The translations under genes were made by a program, and so were the position numbers. Positions 34,759 to 43,714 of a stretch of DNA of 64,000 nt are shown in pieces; position 1 is the first letter of the stretch, and every line of letters begins with the position of its first letter. The DNA is from Lebetimonas natsushimae (GTDB lineage Bacteria > Campylobacterota > Campylobacteria > Campylobacterales > Nautiliaceae), in assembly GCF_002335445.1 (NCBI RefSeq), contig NZ_BDME01000001.1:558001-622000 (forward strand). Direction: 5' to 3'. Under the pieces are notes generated by a model. That model made no database searches and had not been told where the DNA came from. It was given only the letters and a program-made list of their open reading frames with translations.

Positions 34759-35181
34759 TTATTCTTTAATGAATGCGTCTAAATCTAAACTACCTCTTGC
34801 TTCTTCTAAATTGTCAAAATACATTAAAGGCGCATTATCCATATCTACTTCATACCAGCCAAATTCGGGAATGTAATTAATTTTCACAATCGCGAATTGG
34901 CTGTCATCATATTTTTCTAAAAGATGTTTTTTAGGTGTTTGAACTTCTTTTATTTCTATAATATTTTCATCACTTGTTAAATTGTTACAATCTATATCTT
35001 CAACATTAAATTCAACATAAACTTCATCATCTGTATTTTCTTTTTCATTATAAATTTCATATTTAACACTTCCTATCATTAGGTCAGTATCAATAATATT
35101 ATTACAAACATCTTCTTCAAAAAAATCTCTTCCGAATGCTTTTCTTATTTCTTCGCTTAGTTTTAAAAGTATTATTTTCAT
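34759..35181 (-). CDS. Acidic protein under a repressed promoter, unknown (140 aa)
   Basis: From ATG 35181 (AAAGGAGTTGAAA) this is a protein of 140 residues, strongly acidic: roughly 35 Asp/Glu against 14 Lys/Arg. It has no membrane segment and no motif I recognise. It is transcribed from a consensus promoter whose spacer holds an operator, divergent from the 121-residue HTH gene. It may be cargo, an anti-repressor, or a DNA-mimic protein; these are guesses from charge and context. The frame extends 20 codons further upstream into the promoter and is not used. Confidence 0.65.
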   Translation of the reverse strand: MKIILLKLSEEIRKAFGRDFFEEDVCNNIIDTDLMIGSVKYEIYNEKENTDDEVYVEFNVEDIDCNNLTSDENIIEIKEVQTPKKHLLEKYDDSQFAIVKINYIPEFGWYEVDMDNAPLMYFDNLEEARGSLDLDAFIKE

Positions 35182-35212
35182 TTTCAACTCCTTTTTGTTT
35201 TTTCTTAATGTA

Positions 35213-35241
35213 ATTATACGAAATATTTTCGTGTTTGTCAA
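35213..35241 (-). promoter_or_regulatory. Consensus promoter of the 140-aa gene with operator in the spacer
   Basis: On the - strand TTGACA (35236-35241), 17 bp, TATAAT (35213-35218). The palindrome ACGAAA-TAT-TTTCGT (35218-35232) fills most of the spacer. Confidence 0.8.
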
Positions 35242-35260
35242 GGAATTTTATATAAAAATA

Positions 35261-35315
35261 AGAAATATTTTCTAAATTTTTAAAATAATGCTATAATTAT
35301 AAGAAAAATATTCGT
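35261..35315 (+). promoter_or_regulatory. Promoter and operator-like sites of the 121-aa regulator
   Basis: The extended -10 TGCTATAAT (35289-35297) lies 30 bp before ATG 35328. Two further sites resemble the operator at 35218: AGAAATATTTTCT (35261-35273) and AAGAAAAATATTCGT (35301-35315, at the likely start of transcription). Autoregulation is implied. Confidence 0.6.
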
Positions 35316-35327
35316 AAGGAGGTTAAA

Positions 35328-35693
35328 ATGCAATTAAAAGAAATAACAGATACTAAAATAGCTAATTTTGTAGACGTAACAACAAGAACTCTACAAAATT
35401 GGAAAAAACCGCAAGAAGTAAGCAGGGTAAAATTTTATCCTCCTACAGGCAAGCATAATTTATATATAGGAGCAAAACTTACTACCTATTTATTAGCGTA
35501 TAAAGAAAACGAAGAAACAGAAGAACTAAACAATAATTTAGAAGATATGCTACTGTCTATAGAAAAAGCAGAAAAACTTGTGGAAATTATTAAGGCAGAG
35601 TGTAAAAGTAAATATTTAGATGATTTAACAAATGAAATTAAATTTTTAAAAGAAAAAGTCGAAGATTTAGACAAAATCTCAAAATTAAATTAA
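35328..35693 (+). CDS. HTH regulator with coiled-coil tail, probable repressor
   Basis: This 121-residue protein has an N-terminal HTH (EITDTKIANFVDVTTRTLQNWKK) related to that of the 103-residue regulator. A basic linker (KFYPPTGKHNLYIGAK) and a Glu/Lys/Leu-rich helix from about residue 60 follow, likely a dimerising coiled coil. AAGGAGG precedes ATG 35328. It is the last gene before attR and is divergent from the acidic 140-residue gene, whose promoter it probably represses through the three operator-like sites. Confidence 0.7.
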   Translation: MQLKEITDTKIANFVDVTTRTLQNWKKPQEVSRVKFYPPTGKHNLYIGAKLTTYLLAYKENEETEELNNNLEDMLLSIEKAEKLVEIIKAECKSKYLDDLTNEIKFLKEKVEDLDKISKLN

Positions 35694-35724
35694 TTTCTAA
35701 AAAAATAAATAATTAATAATATTC

Positions 35725-35773
35725 CTCATAACCCGAAGGTCGGAGGTTCAAATCCTCCCCCCGCAACCAAAAA
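35725..35773 (+). repeat. attR core, residual 3' fragment of tRNA-fMet
   Basis: This is an identical copy of 25884-25932, starting at the anticodon loop and including the T arm and CCA. It lacks the 5' half of the tRNA. The 128-bp stretch 35774-35901 after it is AT-rich with no gene that I can see. Confidence 0.95.
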
Positions 35774-35901
35774 ATTTTATTTATAAGGTGTCTGGCACAT
35801 TATTTGACGATATGTTTATATTGTATTTATACAGATGATATATGAAATTTTACATTTTAAAAAAATTTTTAATTTTATTTATTTTACGTTTTTAATTAAT
35901 A

Positions 35902-36621
35902 TCAGTACCAAATTCTTTCTAAATATAATCCGTTAGGCGCTGCCAAATGTTTTGATATTAGTTTTTCTTTGTTTAATTGTTTTTTTAAATCATTAATTGT
36001 TAATTTGTTTTCATTAATTTGTAATAGAAAATTAATAATTATTCTTATCTGTCCTCTCAAAAAACCGTTTCCTTCAATTTTAATTACATAAACATTTTTA
36101 TATTCAAATGCATATGCTTTATATATTTCTCTGATGTAATTGTTTACATCACTTCCTGTTTTTGCAAAATATTCAAAATCATGTTTTCCTATTAAATTTC
36201 CCAAGGCATTGTTAATTTTTTTAATGTCTATTTTTTTTGAATAATAATGGGTGTATTTTGCGTTAAACGGAGTAAAATATTTTGAAATAAGATATCTGTA
36301 ACTTCTTTTTTTTGCTGAAAATCTTGGATGGAAGTCGAAGGGGGCTATTGTGATTTTTTTAAAATAAATTGAAGGATACAAAATTTTATTTAATATATTT
36401 TTTAATTTTTCTAAATTCCAAAAATTTGGTATTTCAAACGAAATAACCTGATTAAGGGCATGAACCCCTCTGTCAGTTCTACCTGAATGGGTTATTTTAG
36501 TTTTTATGTTTAATTTTTTTAAAGCATTTGATATTGTACCTTCAACCGTTATTTTGTCTGGCTGTATCTGCATGCCGTAAAATTCGCTTCCGTCATAAGA
36601 AATAACAGCTTTTACTAAAAT
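35902..36621 (-). CDS. truA: tRNA pseudouridine synthase A, apparent ATT start
   Basis: The catalytic motif GRTDRGVHA and downstream FHPRFSAKKRSYRY, GNGFLRGQIR match TruA, which modifies U38-40 in the anticodon arm. The first ATG in frame (36573) would delete the N-terminal strand. Reading upstream in frame gives ILVKAVISYDGSEFYGMQ, the normal TruA N-terminus, back to a TAA. No ATG, GTG or TTG is available there. ATT at 36621 lies 6 bases after AAAGGA, so a non-canonical ATT start (239 residues) is proposed. It overlaps the upstream permease stop by 7 bp. Confidence 0.85.
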   Translation of the reverse strand: MLVKAVISYDGSEFYGMQIQPDKITVEGTISNALKKLNIKTKITHSGRTDRGVHALNQVISFEIPNFWNLEKLKNILNKILYPSIYFKKITIAPFDFHPRFSAKKRSYRYLISKYFTPFNAKYTHYYSKKIDIKKINNALGNLIGKHDFEYFAKTGSDVNNYIREIYKAYAFEYKNVYVIKIEGNGFLRGQIRIIINFLLQINENKLTINDLKKQLNKEKLISKHLAAPNGLYLERIWY

Positions 36622-37586
36622 TTTTTATCCTTTAAATACAGTATTAAACCGAAAATAAAAAATGTTATCATAATAATGAATTCTGCACAGAATGATTTTG
36701 CAAGTTTTGTAAAAATCAAATAGATTGTTAACAATGAAACGGAATAAATCAAAGAATGATTTTTATGTAATCTCGGATGAAAAAAACTGAATAACGGTAT
36801 ATAAAAAAATAATATTACCGATATTAAGGCAAAAGGTAAATAAAATAAAAATAATTTTTTATTTTCTTTTAAATATTTAGTATATTCCAAAATAGAAAAT
36901 GATTTATATGAAATATATTGATTAATATTCATTACATTGAATTTAACCGTTAAATTTTTATCAAGTTGATATATATATCCATTGTTTAATTGAAAAATCA
37001 GATAATTGTTGTATTTAATAGTTTTGGCATTTTGAGCTGTTATAAATTTTTTTTCATATGGATTATACAGATATACTTTTTTATAGATATTTTTATCTTT
37101 TTTTTCGATAAAAGCATTCCATTTTCCGAATTGCTGGGAAATTTGTGAAGTTTCTATATTAAATTGAGATTCCTGTTTTTTTTCTATTTTAAAATTATGG
37201 TAAACAAGATCTGAATAAGGAATAGATACAAATAAAATAAAAAAATTAATAAATGTTAAGATAATTGCAATAACAAACATGGGAAACAGTATTTTTTTAG
37301 GTTTGATACCTGTTGAAAATATTGCTATTAATTCCTGGGTGTCACTTAAATTAGAATATGTCTGAACTGCAGATATAAAAAAGGAAATTGATAAAGTAAC
37401 TATTAAAATTTTTGTTAAAGAGAGAAAATACATTTTAAGCAATTCTAAAAAAGTAATATGAATCGATGATGTAACATTAGAAATTGAAATTATTATAATT
37501 ATAGAGGTTATTAAAAAAAGTATCAAAAAAATATTAATAAAGATATTTAAAAAATTTTTTAATATATATTTTTGAAGTTTATCCAT
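36615..37586 (-). CDS. LptF/LptG-family permease
   Basis: This 323-residue protein has three N-terminal membrane helices, a periplasmic beta-rich domain (about 125-225) and three C-terminal helices, the YjgP/YjgQ layout. The N-terminal KLQKYILKNFLNIF and ELIAIFSTGIKPKKIL fit LptF/G permeases, which extract lipopolysaccharide with LptB. Whether it is F or G cannot be decided. It overlaps the prepilin peptidase gene by 8 bp. Gene order (truA neighbour) is as in Campylobacter jejuni, to my recollection. Confidence 0.82.
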   Translation of the reverse strand: MDKLQKYILKNFLNIFINIFLILFLITSIIIIISISNVTSSIHITFLELLKMYFLSLTKILIVTLSISFFISAVQTYSNLSDTQELIAIFSTGIKPKKILFPMFVIAIILTFINFFILFVSIPYSDLVYHNFKIEKKQESQFNIETSQISQQFGKWNAFIEKKDKNIYKKVYLYNPYEKKFITAQNAKTIKYNNYLIFQLNNGYIYQLDKNLTVKFNVMNINQYISYKSFSILEYTKYLKENKKLFLFYLPFALISVILFFYIPLFSFFHPRLHKNHSLIYSVSLLTIYLIFTKLAKSFCAEFIIMITFFIFGLILYLKDKKF

Positions 37587-38331
37587 AGAGTTTGCTCCAT
37601 AAATTTAAAAAATAATCATTAAAATACCATACAATAAATGTGCCTAATGTTAAGAAAGGAATGAAAGGAAGTTCAAAATCTTTTTTAAATATTCTATTGT
37701 ATAATGAAGGAAAAATTGCAATTAAAGAGGCTATAAAAATGGCAAATAAAGATAATTTAATTCCGAGCAGTGCTCCAATACTTCCGGCAAGAATTATGTC
37801 TCCTTCGCCCATAGCCTCCCTTTTGATAAAATATGATACATAATATCTAATTAAACTCATACCGCCCATTAAGATTAAAGCGTTTTTAAAATTTTCTAAA
37901 ATTTCAGGAGTTGTAAAAAATGAAAGTGTAAGAGCGAGTAGATTTAAACTATCAGGCACCGCTTTATAATCAAAATCTATCATACTTAAAGCTAAAAACA
38001 GTGCAAAAACTATAAAAGTAATGGTTGAATATATATCTACTCCGCATTTTTTATAAATCAATACCGCAAGTATACCTGTTGACAATTCAATTACAGGATA
38101 TCGGATAGGAATTTTCTCCCTGCAGAATGCACATTTCCCTTTTAATAAAACATAACTAATTATTGGAATATTATGCCAAGGTTTTAATTTTTTGCCACAT
38201 TTAGGACAGTGACTCGGAGGATATGCAATATTTTCGCTTTTTGGTACTCTGTAAATTACAACGTTTAAAAAACTTCCTATACATATTCCTATTATAAAAA
38301 TTATTAATTCAATTATCCATTCATTTTCCAT
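37579..38331 (-). CDS. Prepilin peptidase / N-methyltransferase (A24)
   Basis: This 250-residue membrane protein has FIIGICIGSFLNVVIYRVP, the zinc module CPKCGKKLKPWHNIPIISY...CAFC, and two active-site aspartates in MIDFDYKAVPD and MGEGD. It cleaves and methylates type IV prepilins and pseudopilins, in line with the GspE/GspF and PilT genes further on. The first residues MENEWII are encoded by a heptamer repeat tract, so the start could have moved. It overlaps the permease gene. Confidence 0.93.
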   Translation of the reverse strand: MENEWIIELIIFIIGICIGSFLNVVIYRVPKSENIAYPPSHCPKCGKKLKPWHNIPIISYVLLKGKCAFCREKIPIRYPVIELSTGILAVLIYKKCGVDIYSTITFIVFALFLALSMIDFDYKAVPDSLNLLALTLSFFTTPEILENFKNALILMGGMSLIRYYVSYFIKREAMGEGDIILAGSIGALLGIKLSLFAIFIASLIAIFPSLYNRIFKKDFELPFIPFLTLGTFIVWYFNDYFLNLWSKLYG

Positions 38332-38350
38332 TTTTCATTCTCCATTTGAT
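38318..38350. repeat. Heptamer repeat tract at the prepilin peptidase start
   Basis: On the - strand ATGGAGA, ATGAAAA, ATGGAAA and ATGAATGGATA units run from the uppS stop into the first codons of the peptidase gene. Confidence 0.55.
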
Positions 38351-39012
38351 TAGATTCCACCAAATCTTCTCTCTCTTTTTTTAAATTCATTTAAAATCTG
38401 TTCCAACTCTTTACTGGTAAAATCAGGCCAAAGAGTTTTTGTAAAAAACATTTCCGCATAGGCTATTTGCCACAAAAGGAAATTACTTACCCTTATTTCC
38501 CCGCTTGTTCTTATCAATAAGTCAACATCCCTGCTGATATCAAGATTTTTTTGAATATTTTCAGGTGTTATTTCTTCATTTTTTTCTGTTAATTTTTTTA
38601 CAGCTCTAGTTATTTCATCCCTGCTTCCATAATTTAAGGCTAAAATTTGAGTTAATTTTTTATTATTTTTTGTGACCTTTTTTGTATATTCTATTCTCTC
38701 TCTAAGTTTAGTAGAAAATTTTGAAATATCTCCAATGACATCAAATTTTATATCATTTTCTATATAAGTGGTAAGTTCTTTTTTTAACCAGTTATCAAGA
38801 AGTTTCATTAGAAAATCTATTTCCATTTTCGGTCTTTTCCAATTTTCTGTTGAAAAGGCGTATAATGTCAATATCTCAATATCAGGATTGTTTGCACAGT
38901 ATGCGGTAATATCCCTTACAACCTCAGCCCCTTTTTTATGACCTTCGACTCTTTTTAAACCTCTTTTTTTCGCCCATCTCCCGTTCCCATCCATAATTAT
39001 TGCTAAATGCAT
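38350..39012 (-). CDS. uppS: Isoprenyl transferase (undecaprenyl diphosphate synthase)
   Basis: This 220-residue protein shows IIMDGNGRWAKKRGL with the catalytic Asp, GHKKGAE, LYAFSTENWKRP, LNYGSRDEI and DLLIRTSGEIRVSNFLLWQ, the full cis-prenyltransferase set. It makes the C55 lipid carrier for cell wall and surface glycans. It is 3 bp from the upstream gene in a continuous leftward operon from glmU to truA. Confidence 0.95.
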   Translation of the reverse strand: MHLAIIMDGNGRWAKKRGLKRVEGHKKGAEVVRDITAYCANNPDIEILTLYAFSTENWKRPKMEIDFLMKLLDNWLKKELTTYIENDIKFDVIGDISKFSTKLRERIEYTKKVTKNNKKLTQILALNYGSRDEITRAVKKLTEKNEEITPENIQKNLDISRDVDLLIRTSGEIRVSNFLLWQIAYAEMFFTKTLWPDFTSKELEQILNEFKKRERRFGGI

Positions 39013-39015
39013 ATA

Positions 39016-39693
39016 TTAAACCTTTAAATTTATCAGATTTTCACTAAATTGGTAAATTTCTGTTATTTCTTTTTTGTTTACTTCTACAATAAAGGGCAGT
39101 TCATTTTTATAAAAATTAATCAAATTAATTGTAGAAGCAAATTCACAAAAAAGTTTTAAATTTTTATGAAACAGTATTCCTTCAATTTCTCCCAAATGTT
39201 CAAAAACTGCATAAAATTTTATCGAGTTTTTTTTATATTTAAGCTGCATTAAAGCTTTTTTTTTCTCATTTATTATTAAATGATAAATATTTTGGTTAAA
39301 GGCCATTAACACATTCATCCAAAAAATAAATTCAGTTTTACTGTTTGCATTTGTCAGATGTGTCATTATTTCTTTTTTATCGGGGGTTAGTATTTCTTTT
39401 GTAAAATCGATTTTTTTTAAAATTTCAAGAATTTTCGGGTACTCTTTAAGATTTGATATTTTAATGGAATATTTTCCTTCTTTAATTTGTGCAAAATATT
39501 TTTTTCCCACTTTTAATGGAATATAACTTTTTGTTTCAATTTCTCTGTTTCCGAGATTAATTAAAAATTTTATGGGATTGATTTCTTTTTTTACCTCTAT
39601 TTTAACAGGCAGACTTGCATTAAATTCTTTAATTCCTTCAAATCTGTTTAAAGTTTTTAAAACTTTTCCGATTTTAGAGAGATTTAATGGCAT
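39016..39693 (-). CDS. Hypothetical protein in the coaBC-uppS cluster (225 aa)
   Basis: This 225-residue soluble protein is Lys- and Ile-rich with alternating beta and alpha pattern. It overlaps the coaBC 3' end by 20 bp and precedes uppS by 3 bp, so it is translated with them. Campylobacter genomes carry a poorly characterised gene in the same position (my recollection of Cj0823). I do not recognise a domain. Confidence 0.75.
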   Translation of the reverse strand: MPLNLSKIGKVLKTLNRFEGIKEFNASLPVKIEVKKEINPIKFLINLGNREIETKSYIPLKVGKKYFAQIKEGKYSIKISNLKEYPKILEILKKIDFTKEILTPDKKEIMTHLTNANSKTEFIFWMNVLMAFNQNIYHLIINEKKKALMQLKYKKNSIKFYAVFEHLGEIEGILFHKNLKLFCEFASTINLINFYKNELPFIVEVNKKEITEIYQFSENLINLKV

Positions 39694-40816
39694 CTACTAA
39701 CTTTAAGGCAATATTTTCTTTTGTATTTTGGGATAAGAGAATTTTTTTATCTTTTGTAATAAAAATTATTTCATTTTCATCACTTCCAAAATTGTTTTTT
39801 GAAAGTAAATTAAGACAAATTGCATCAAGTCCCTTTTTATTCAAAGCGTTTTTAGCAAAATTCACGGCATTTTTTTCGTCGAATTCGGCTTTAAAGCCGA
39901 TTTTTTTAAATTTTTTATCTTTTATTGATTCTAATATATCAATATTTTTAGCAAGTTTTAATATGAATTCATCTCCGATATTTTCTTTTTTTAATTTTCC
40001 AATCTTATATTCAGGGATATAATCCACAATTGCTGCTGCCATTATTAAATAATCGGGATTTTCATTTAAGATTTCTTCCAAATAGTTTTTTGCATTTTCT
40101 ACTTTAATCTGTTTAATCTCTTTTGTTAAATTATGGATTTTACTTGAGATTAATGTAACTTCGGCACCCTTTATATAAAAAGCTTTCGCAACGGCTTCCC
40201 CCATTTTTCCGCTTGAAAAATTGCTGATAAAGCGAACATCGTCAATTTTTTCAATACTTCCTCCCGCAGTTACTACTATTTTTTTATTTTTCCAAAACTC
40301 CTCTTTATTAATTTCCCTTAAGGCCCTTAAAAATATCTCTTCAGGCTCGGCCATTTTTCCAATTCCCTCATCTCCGCAGGCAAGAAGTCCGGAATTTGCC
40401 TCAATACAATTTAAGTTTTTGATAGCTTTTTGGGTTGTTGGATGCTTATACATATTTGTATTTGCACTCGGAGCGAAAAGAGTAGGGGCTTTTGTCGCAA
40501 GATAAGTCTGTAAAAGAAGGTTGTCGGCTATTCCCATGTATGCTTTATTTAGTGTATTCGCAGTTGCCGGGGCAATAATATAAATATCAGCCCATTTTGC
40601 AAAATCAATATGGTTCATATCGCTTGACCAGTTTTCGCTCTCTTCTGTTAAAACTCTATTTCTTGTAAGTGTTTCAAAGGTAAGAGGAGTTATAAATTTT
40701 GTGGCAGCCTTTGTCATAACAACTTTTACATTGTCTCCTCTTTTGATAAATAGCCGGATAAGTTCACAAGTTTTATAAATTGCTATACTTCCAGTGACAC
40801 CGATTAATATGTTCAT
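39674..40816 (-). CDS. coaBC: Bifunctional phosphopantothenoylcysteine decarboxylase / phosphopantothenate-cysteine ligase
   Basis: This 380-residue protein has an N-terminal flavin-binding CoaC domain ([47 protein letters not shown]). The C-terminal CoaB domain has [26 protein letters not shown] and [11 protein letters not shown]. It performs two steps of coenzyme A synthesis. It overlaps glmU by 4 bp. Confidence 0.95.
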   Translation of the reverse strand: MNILIGVTGSIAIYKTCELIRLFIKRGDNVKVVMTKAATKFITPLTFETLTRNRVLTEESENWSSDMNHIDFAKWADIYIIAPATANTLNKAYMGIADNLLLQTYLATKAPTLFAPSANTNMYKHPTTQKAIKNLNCIEANSGLLACGDEGIGKMAEPEEIFLRALREINKEEFWKNKKIVVTAGGSIEKIDDVRFISNFSSGKMGEAVAKAFYIKGAEVTLISSKIHNLTKEIKQIKVENAKNYLEEILNENPDYLIMAAAIVDYIPEYKIGKLKKENIGDEFILKLAKNIDILESIKDKKFKKIGFKAEFDEKNAVNFAKNALNKKGLDAICLNLLSKNNFGSDENEIIFITKDKKILLSQNTKENIALKLVDAIKSL

Positions 40817-42114
40817 ATATTTTTCCCAAAAAATTTATAGTAAAAATTTTCAACAATTTTTAATGGTGCCCTGCTTATTGCAAGAGAACCTTTTTTTATG
40901 TTTTTATTTACAGTACTGCCAGCTGCAATTATTACATCATCTTCAATAACAACCGGTGCAATGAGTTGAGAATCACTTCCTATAAAAACATTTTTGCCGA
41001 TTTTTGTTTTGTATTTATTTTTTCCGTCATAATTGCACGTAATAGTCCCTGCTCCTACATTTGTTCCTTCATCAATTTCACTGTCCCCGAGATAACTTAA
41101 ATGTCCGGCTTTTATTTTATTAAGTTTTGAGGCTTTAACCTCAACAAAATTTCCGATATGTGTATCAGTTAATACACTTTTTGGTCTTATTCTCGCCATA
41201 GGGCCGATGCCGGAATTTTTGATTATTGATTCTTCAATTACACTGCCGGAACGAATTTCACTTTCAATTATCACACTTTCTTTTATTACACAATTAGGCC
41301 AAATTTCACATTCACCTTCGAATGAAGTGTATGCATCAATATAAATGGTTTCAGGCAGATGCATAACAACGCCTTCTTTCATCCAAAAATCTTTTATTTT
41401 ATTACAAATTATCCTTTCAGCTTCAGCTAAATCTTTTTTATTGTTAATGCCTTTAAAATTTTCTTCGTTTACTTCGACGGCTTTTACTGTTAATTTATCA
41501 TTTACTGCCATTTCAACAATATCAGTTAGATAATATTCTTTTTGAGCGTTATTGTTATTTAGTTTAGGCAAATATTTTTCTAATACTTCTGTTTTTATAA
41601 GATAAACGCCTGCATTTACATAAGAAATTTTAAGTTCTTCTTCACTAGCATCTTTTTCTTCTATAATTTTTTTGACATTTCCGTTTTCAATCAATACTCT
41701 TCCGTATCCGCTCGGGTTGTCAAGTTTCATTACACTCATTACAATGTCGGCATCAATACTAGTGAATTTTTTAAGTTCATCCGCTTGAACCAAAGGCATA
41801 TCCCCGTTAAGTATCAGTAATTTATCATTGTTAATTTTCAATTTCCCATCTTCTATCAAAGATAATAATGCCCCTCCAGTACCGGGATAATTTAAATGGT
41901 CTTGTTTTATAATTTTAACAGGATAGTTTTTTATTATTTTTTTTATATTTTCAAACTGATGATAAAGTATCACATTTATATCATTTGAAATTTTGAGAGA
42001 TTCTTCTATAATATATTCTATCATCGGCTTGTTACATAATTTGTGGAGAACTTTCGGTGTGGAACTTTTCATGCGGGTACCTTTTCCCGCAGCCAAAATT
42101 ATAATACTTGACAT
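40813..42114 (-). CDS. glmU: Bifunctional UDP-GlcNAc pyrophosphorylase / glucosamine-1-phosphate acetyltransferase
   Basis: This 433-residue protein has the N-terminal pyrophosphorylase loop [21 protein letters not shown] and NGDMPLV. The C-terminal left-handed beta helix includes [46 protein letters not shown] (position about 345-380) and [10 protein letters not shown]. It provides UDP-GlcNAc for peptidoglycan and LPS. It heads the leftward operon and is divergent from motA across 47 bp. Confidence 0.96.
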   Translation of the reverse strand: MSSIIILAAGKGTRMKSSTPKVLHKLCNKPMIEYIIEESLKISNDINVILYHQFENIKKIIKNYPVKIIKQDHLNYPGTGGALLSLIEDGKLKINNDKLLILNGDMPLVQADELKKFTSIDADIVMSVMKLDNPSGYGRVLIENGNVKKIIEEKDASEEELKISYVNAGVYLIKTEVLEKYLPKLNNNNAQKEYYLTDIVEMAVNDKLTVKAVEVNEENFKGINNKKDLAEAERIICNKIKDFWMKEGVVMHLPETIYIDAYTSFEGECEIWPNCVIKESVIIESEIRSGSVIEESIIKNSGIGPMARIRPKSVLTDTHIGNFVEVKASKLNKIKAGHLSYLGDSEIDEGTNVGAGTITCNYDGKNKYKTKIGKNVFIGSDSQLIAPVVIEDDVIIAAGSTVNKNIKKGSLAISRAPLKIVENFYYKFFGKNI

Positions 42115-42161
42115 CCGATTGCCTTTTTTTTGTTATAATTATAGCAAAAAAGGCTATTTTA
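42115..42161. promoter_or_regulatory. Compact palindromic divergent promoter (glmU / motA)
   Basis: GCCTTTTTTTTG - TTATAATTATAG - CAAAAAAGGC (42121-42154) is an inverted repeat centred on TATAATTATA. It offers a -10 TATAAT to both strands and a purine-rich ribosome site to each flanking gene. Confidence 0.55.
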
Positions 42162-42929
42162 ATGGATTTAGCTACTGTCATTGGGTTAGTTGGTGCACTA
42201 GGTCTTCTTATTGCTGCTATGGCTCTTGGTGTGGGTGTTGGAGCTTATATTGATCCCCAGTCTATATTGATTGTTATTTTAGGTTCAATTATGGCGCTTT
42301 TAATCAGTTATAAAATGGAAATGATGACAAAATTTGTCAAAGTTTTTATGATTGCTATCAAACCGAGTTATCAGCCAAATTATGAAGAATTAATTAAAAA
42401 ATTGGTTGATTATGCCACTCAGGCCAGACGTGACGGTATTTTGTCACTTGAAAGCGTGGCAGCCAACGAAGAAGATGAGTTTTTAAAAAAAGGTTTATCA
42501 ATGGCAGTAGACGGAAATGAACCCGATACTATCAGGGAACTTCTTGAAATTGAAATGGAACAGATGGAAGACAGGCATAAAAAAATGGCTTCAATTTTTT
42601 CCACATGGGCCGGGCTTGCCGGTGGTTTCGGTATGCTTGGAACATTGGTGGGTCTTGTTGCGATGCTTTTAAACATGTCAGATCCTTCTTCAATCGGTCC
42701 TGCTATGGCGGTTGCATTGCTTACAACACTTTACGGTGCTATGATTGGTAATATTTTAGGAAATCCGATAGCGAGTAAATTATCATTGAGAAATGATGAT
42801 GAGGTACTTGCAAAGACAATGATACTTGAGGGTATTATGTCAATTCAGGCAGGAGACAACCCAAGAACGTTGGAGGCCAAACTTTTGAGTTTTCTGCCAC
42901 CATCTCAGAGAAAGTCACAGTTTGAATAG
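42162..42929 (+). CDS. motA: Flagellar stator protein MotA
   Basis: From ATG 42162 this is a protein of 255 residues with four membrane helices: MDLATVIGLVGALGLL at the start, and LAGGFGMLGTLVGLVAML with PAMAVALLTTLYGAMIGN near the end. Cytoplasmic charged residues lie in LLEIEMEQMEDRHKK. It forms the ion channel of the flagellar motor with MotB, encoded 8 bp downstream. The frame extends 18 codons upstream into the glmU promoter; AAAAAAGGC supports the inner start. Confidence 0.95.
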   Translation: MDLATVIGLVGALGLLIAAMALGVGVGAYIDPQSILIVILGSIMALLISYKMEMMTKFVKVFMIAIKPSYQPNYEELIKKLVDYATQARRDGILSLESVAANEEDEFLKKGLSMAVDGNEPDTIRELLEIEMEQMEDRHKKMASIFSTWAGLAGGFGMLGTLVGLVAMLLNMSDPSSIGPAMAVALLTTLYGAMIGNILGNPIASKLSLRNDDEVLAKTMILEGIMSIQAGDNPRTLEAKLLSFLPPSQRKSQFE

Positions 42930-42937
42930 GATAATAA

Positions 42938-43714
42938 ATGGCTAAAAAAAAATGTAAATGCGAATGTCCAGAAGGATTACCAGAATGGCTTGCAACATTC
43001 GGGGATTTAATGAGCCTTCTTTTATGTTTTTTCGTTTTATTACTTTCTATGTCCACAATGAATGCTAAAAAAGTACAAGAGGCAATAGGTTCGCTTGCCG
43101 GGGCTTTAAGTGTCCTTGAAGGCGGTGCCCAGACAGAGATTAGCAAGAATAGAAATCAAATAGCCACTCCAATTGAAAAAACACAGGAAACTGCACAAAC
43201 TGTGAATAAATTGTCCAAAGCAATACAGGAATTCAGACAGTTTACTGCAGGGGGAAAAGGTCCTGCGATTACCTTGGAAGAAGGAGAAGAGGGATTTTTT
43301 ATAAGGCTTCCTGCAGATATTACCTTTAAACCGGGCAGTGCCGAAATTAATAATGAAGACAGCCTTTTGTTTTTAAAAAGAATTTCGCTAATAATAAAGG
43401 AATATTTACCAAAAAATATTGAAATTCAAATCAAAGGTTTTACCGACAACACACTTCCACCTCAAACATCACCTTATAGCGATAATTGGGAATTAAGCGC
43501 TGCCAGGGCTTTAAGTGTATTAAAAATTTTATTAAAAAACGGAGTCAATCCGAAACAGCTCAGTGCCGCAGCGTATGGGGAATATCATCCAATTGCAAGT
43601 AATGACACACCTGAAGGGAGGGCTAAAAACAGAAGGGTTGAAATATGGTTTTTTGCAAAGAAAAAAGAGTTACAACAAAATGTAAAAAAATCAGTATTAG
43701 ACAAAGTTAAATGA
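42938..43714 (+). CDS. motB: Flagellar stator protein MotB
   Basis: This 258-residue protein has a short Lys/Cys-rich N-terminus (MAKKKCKCECPEGLPEW). The membrane helix carries the essential Asp (TFGDLMSLLLCFFVLLLS), followed by an OmpA-like peptidoglycan-binding domain (GFTDNTLPP, NWELSAARALSVL, RAKNRRVEIW). It anchors the stator to the wall. It overlaps fliP by 4 bp. Confidence 0.96.
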   Translation: MAKKKCKCECPEGLPEWLATFGDLMSLLLCFFVLLLSMSTMNAKKVQEAIGSLAGALSVLEGGAQTEISKNRNQIATPIEKTQETAQTVNKLSKAIQEFRQFTAGGKGPAITLEEGEEGFFIRLPADITFKPGSAEINNEDSLLFLKRISLIIKEYLPKNIEIQIKGFTDNTLPPQTSPYSDNWELSAARALSVLKILLKNGVNPKQLSAAAYGEYHPIASNDTPEGRAKNRRVEIWFFAKKKELQQNVKKSVLDKVK

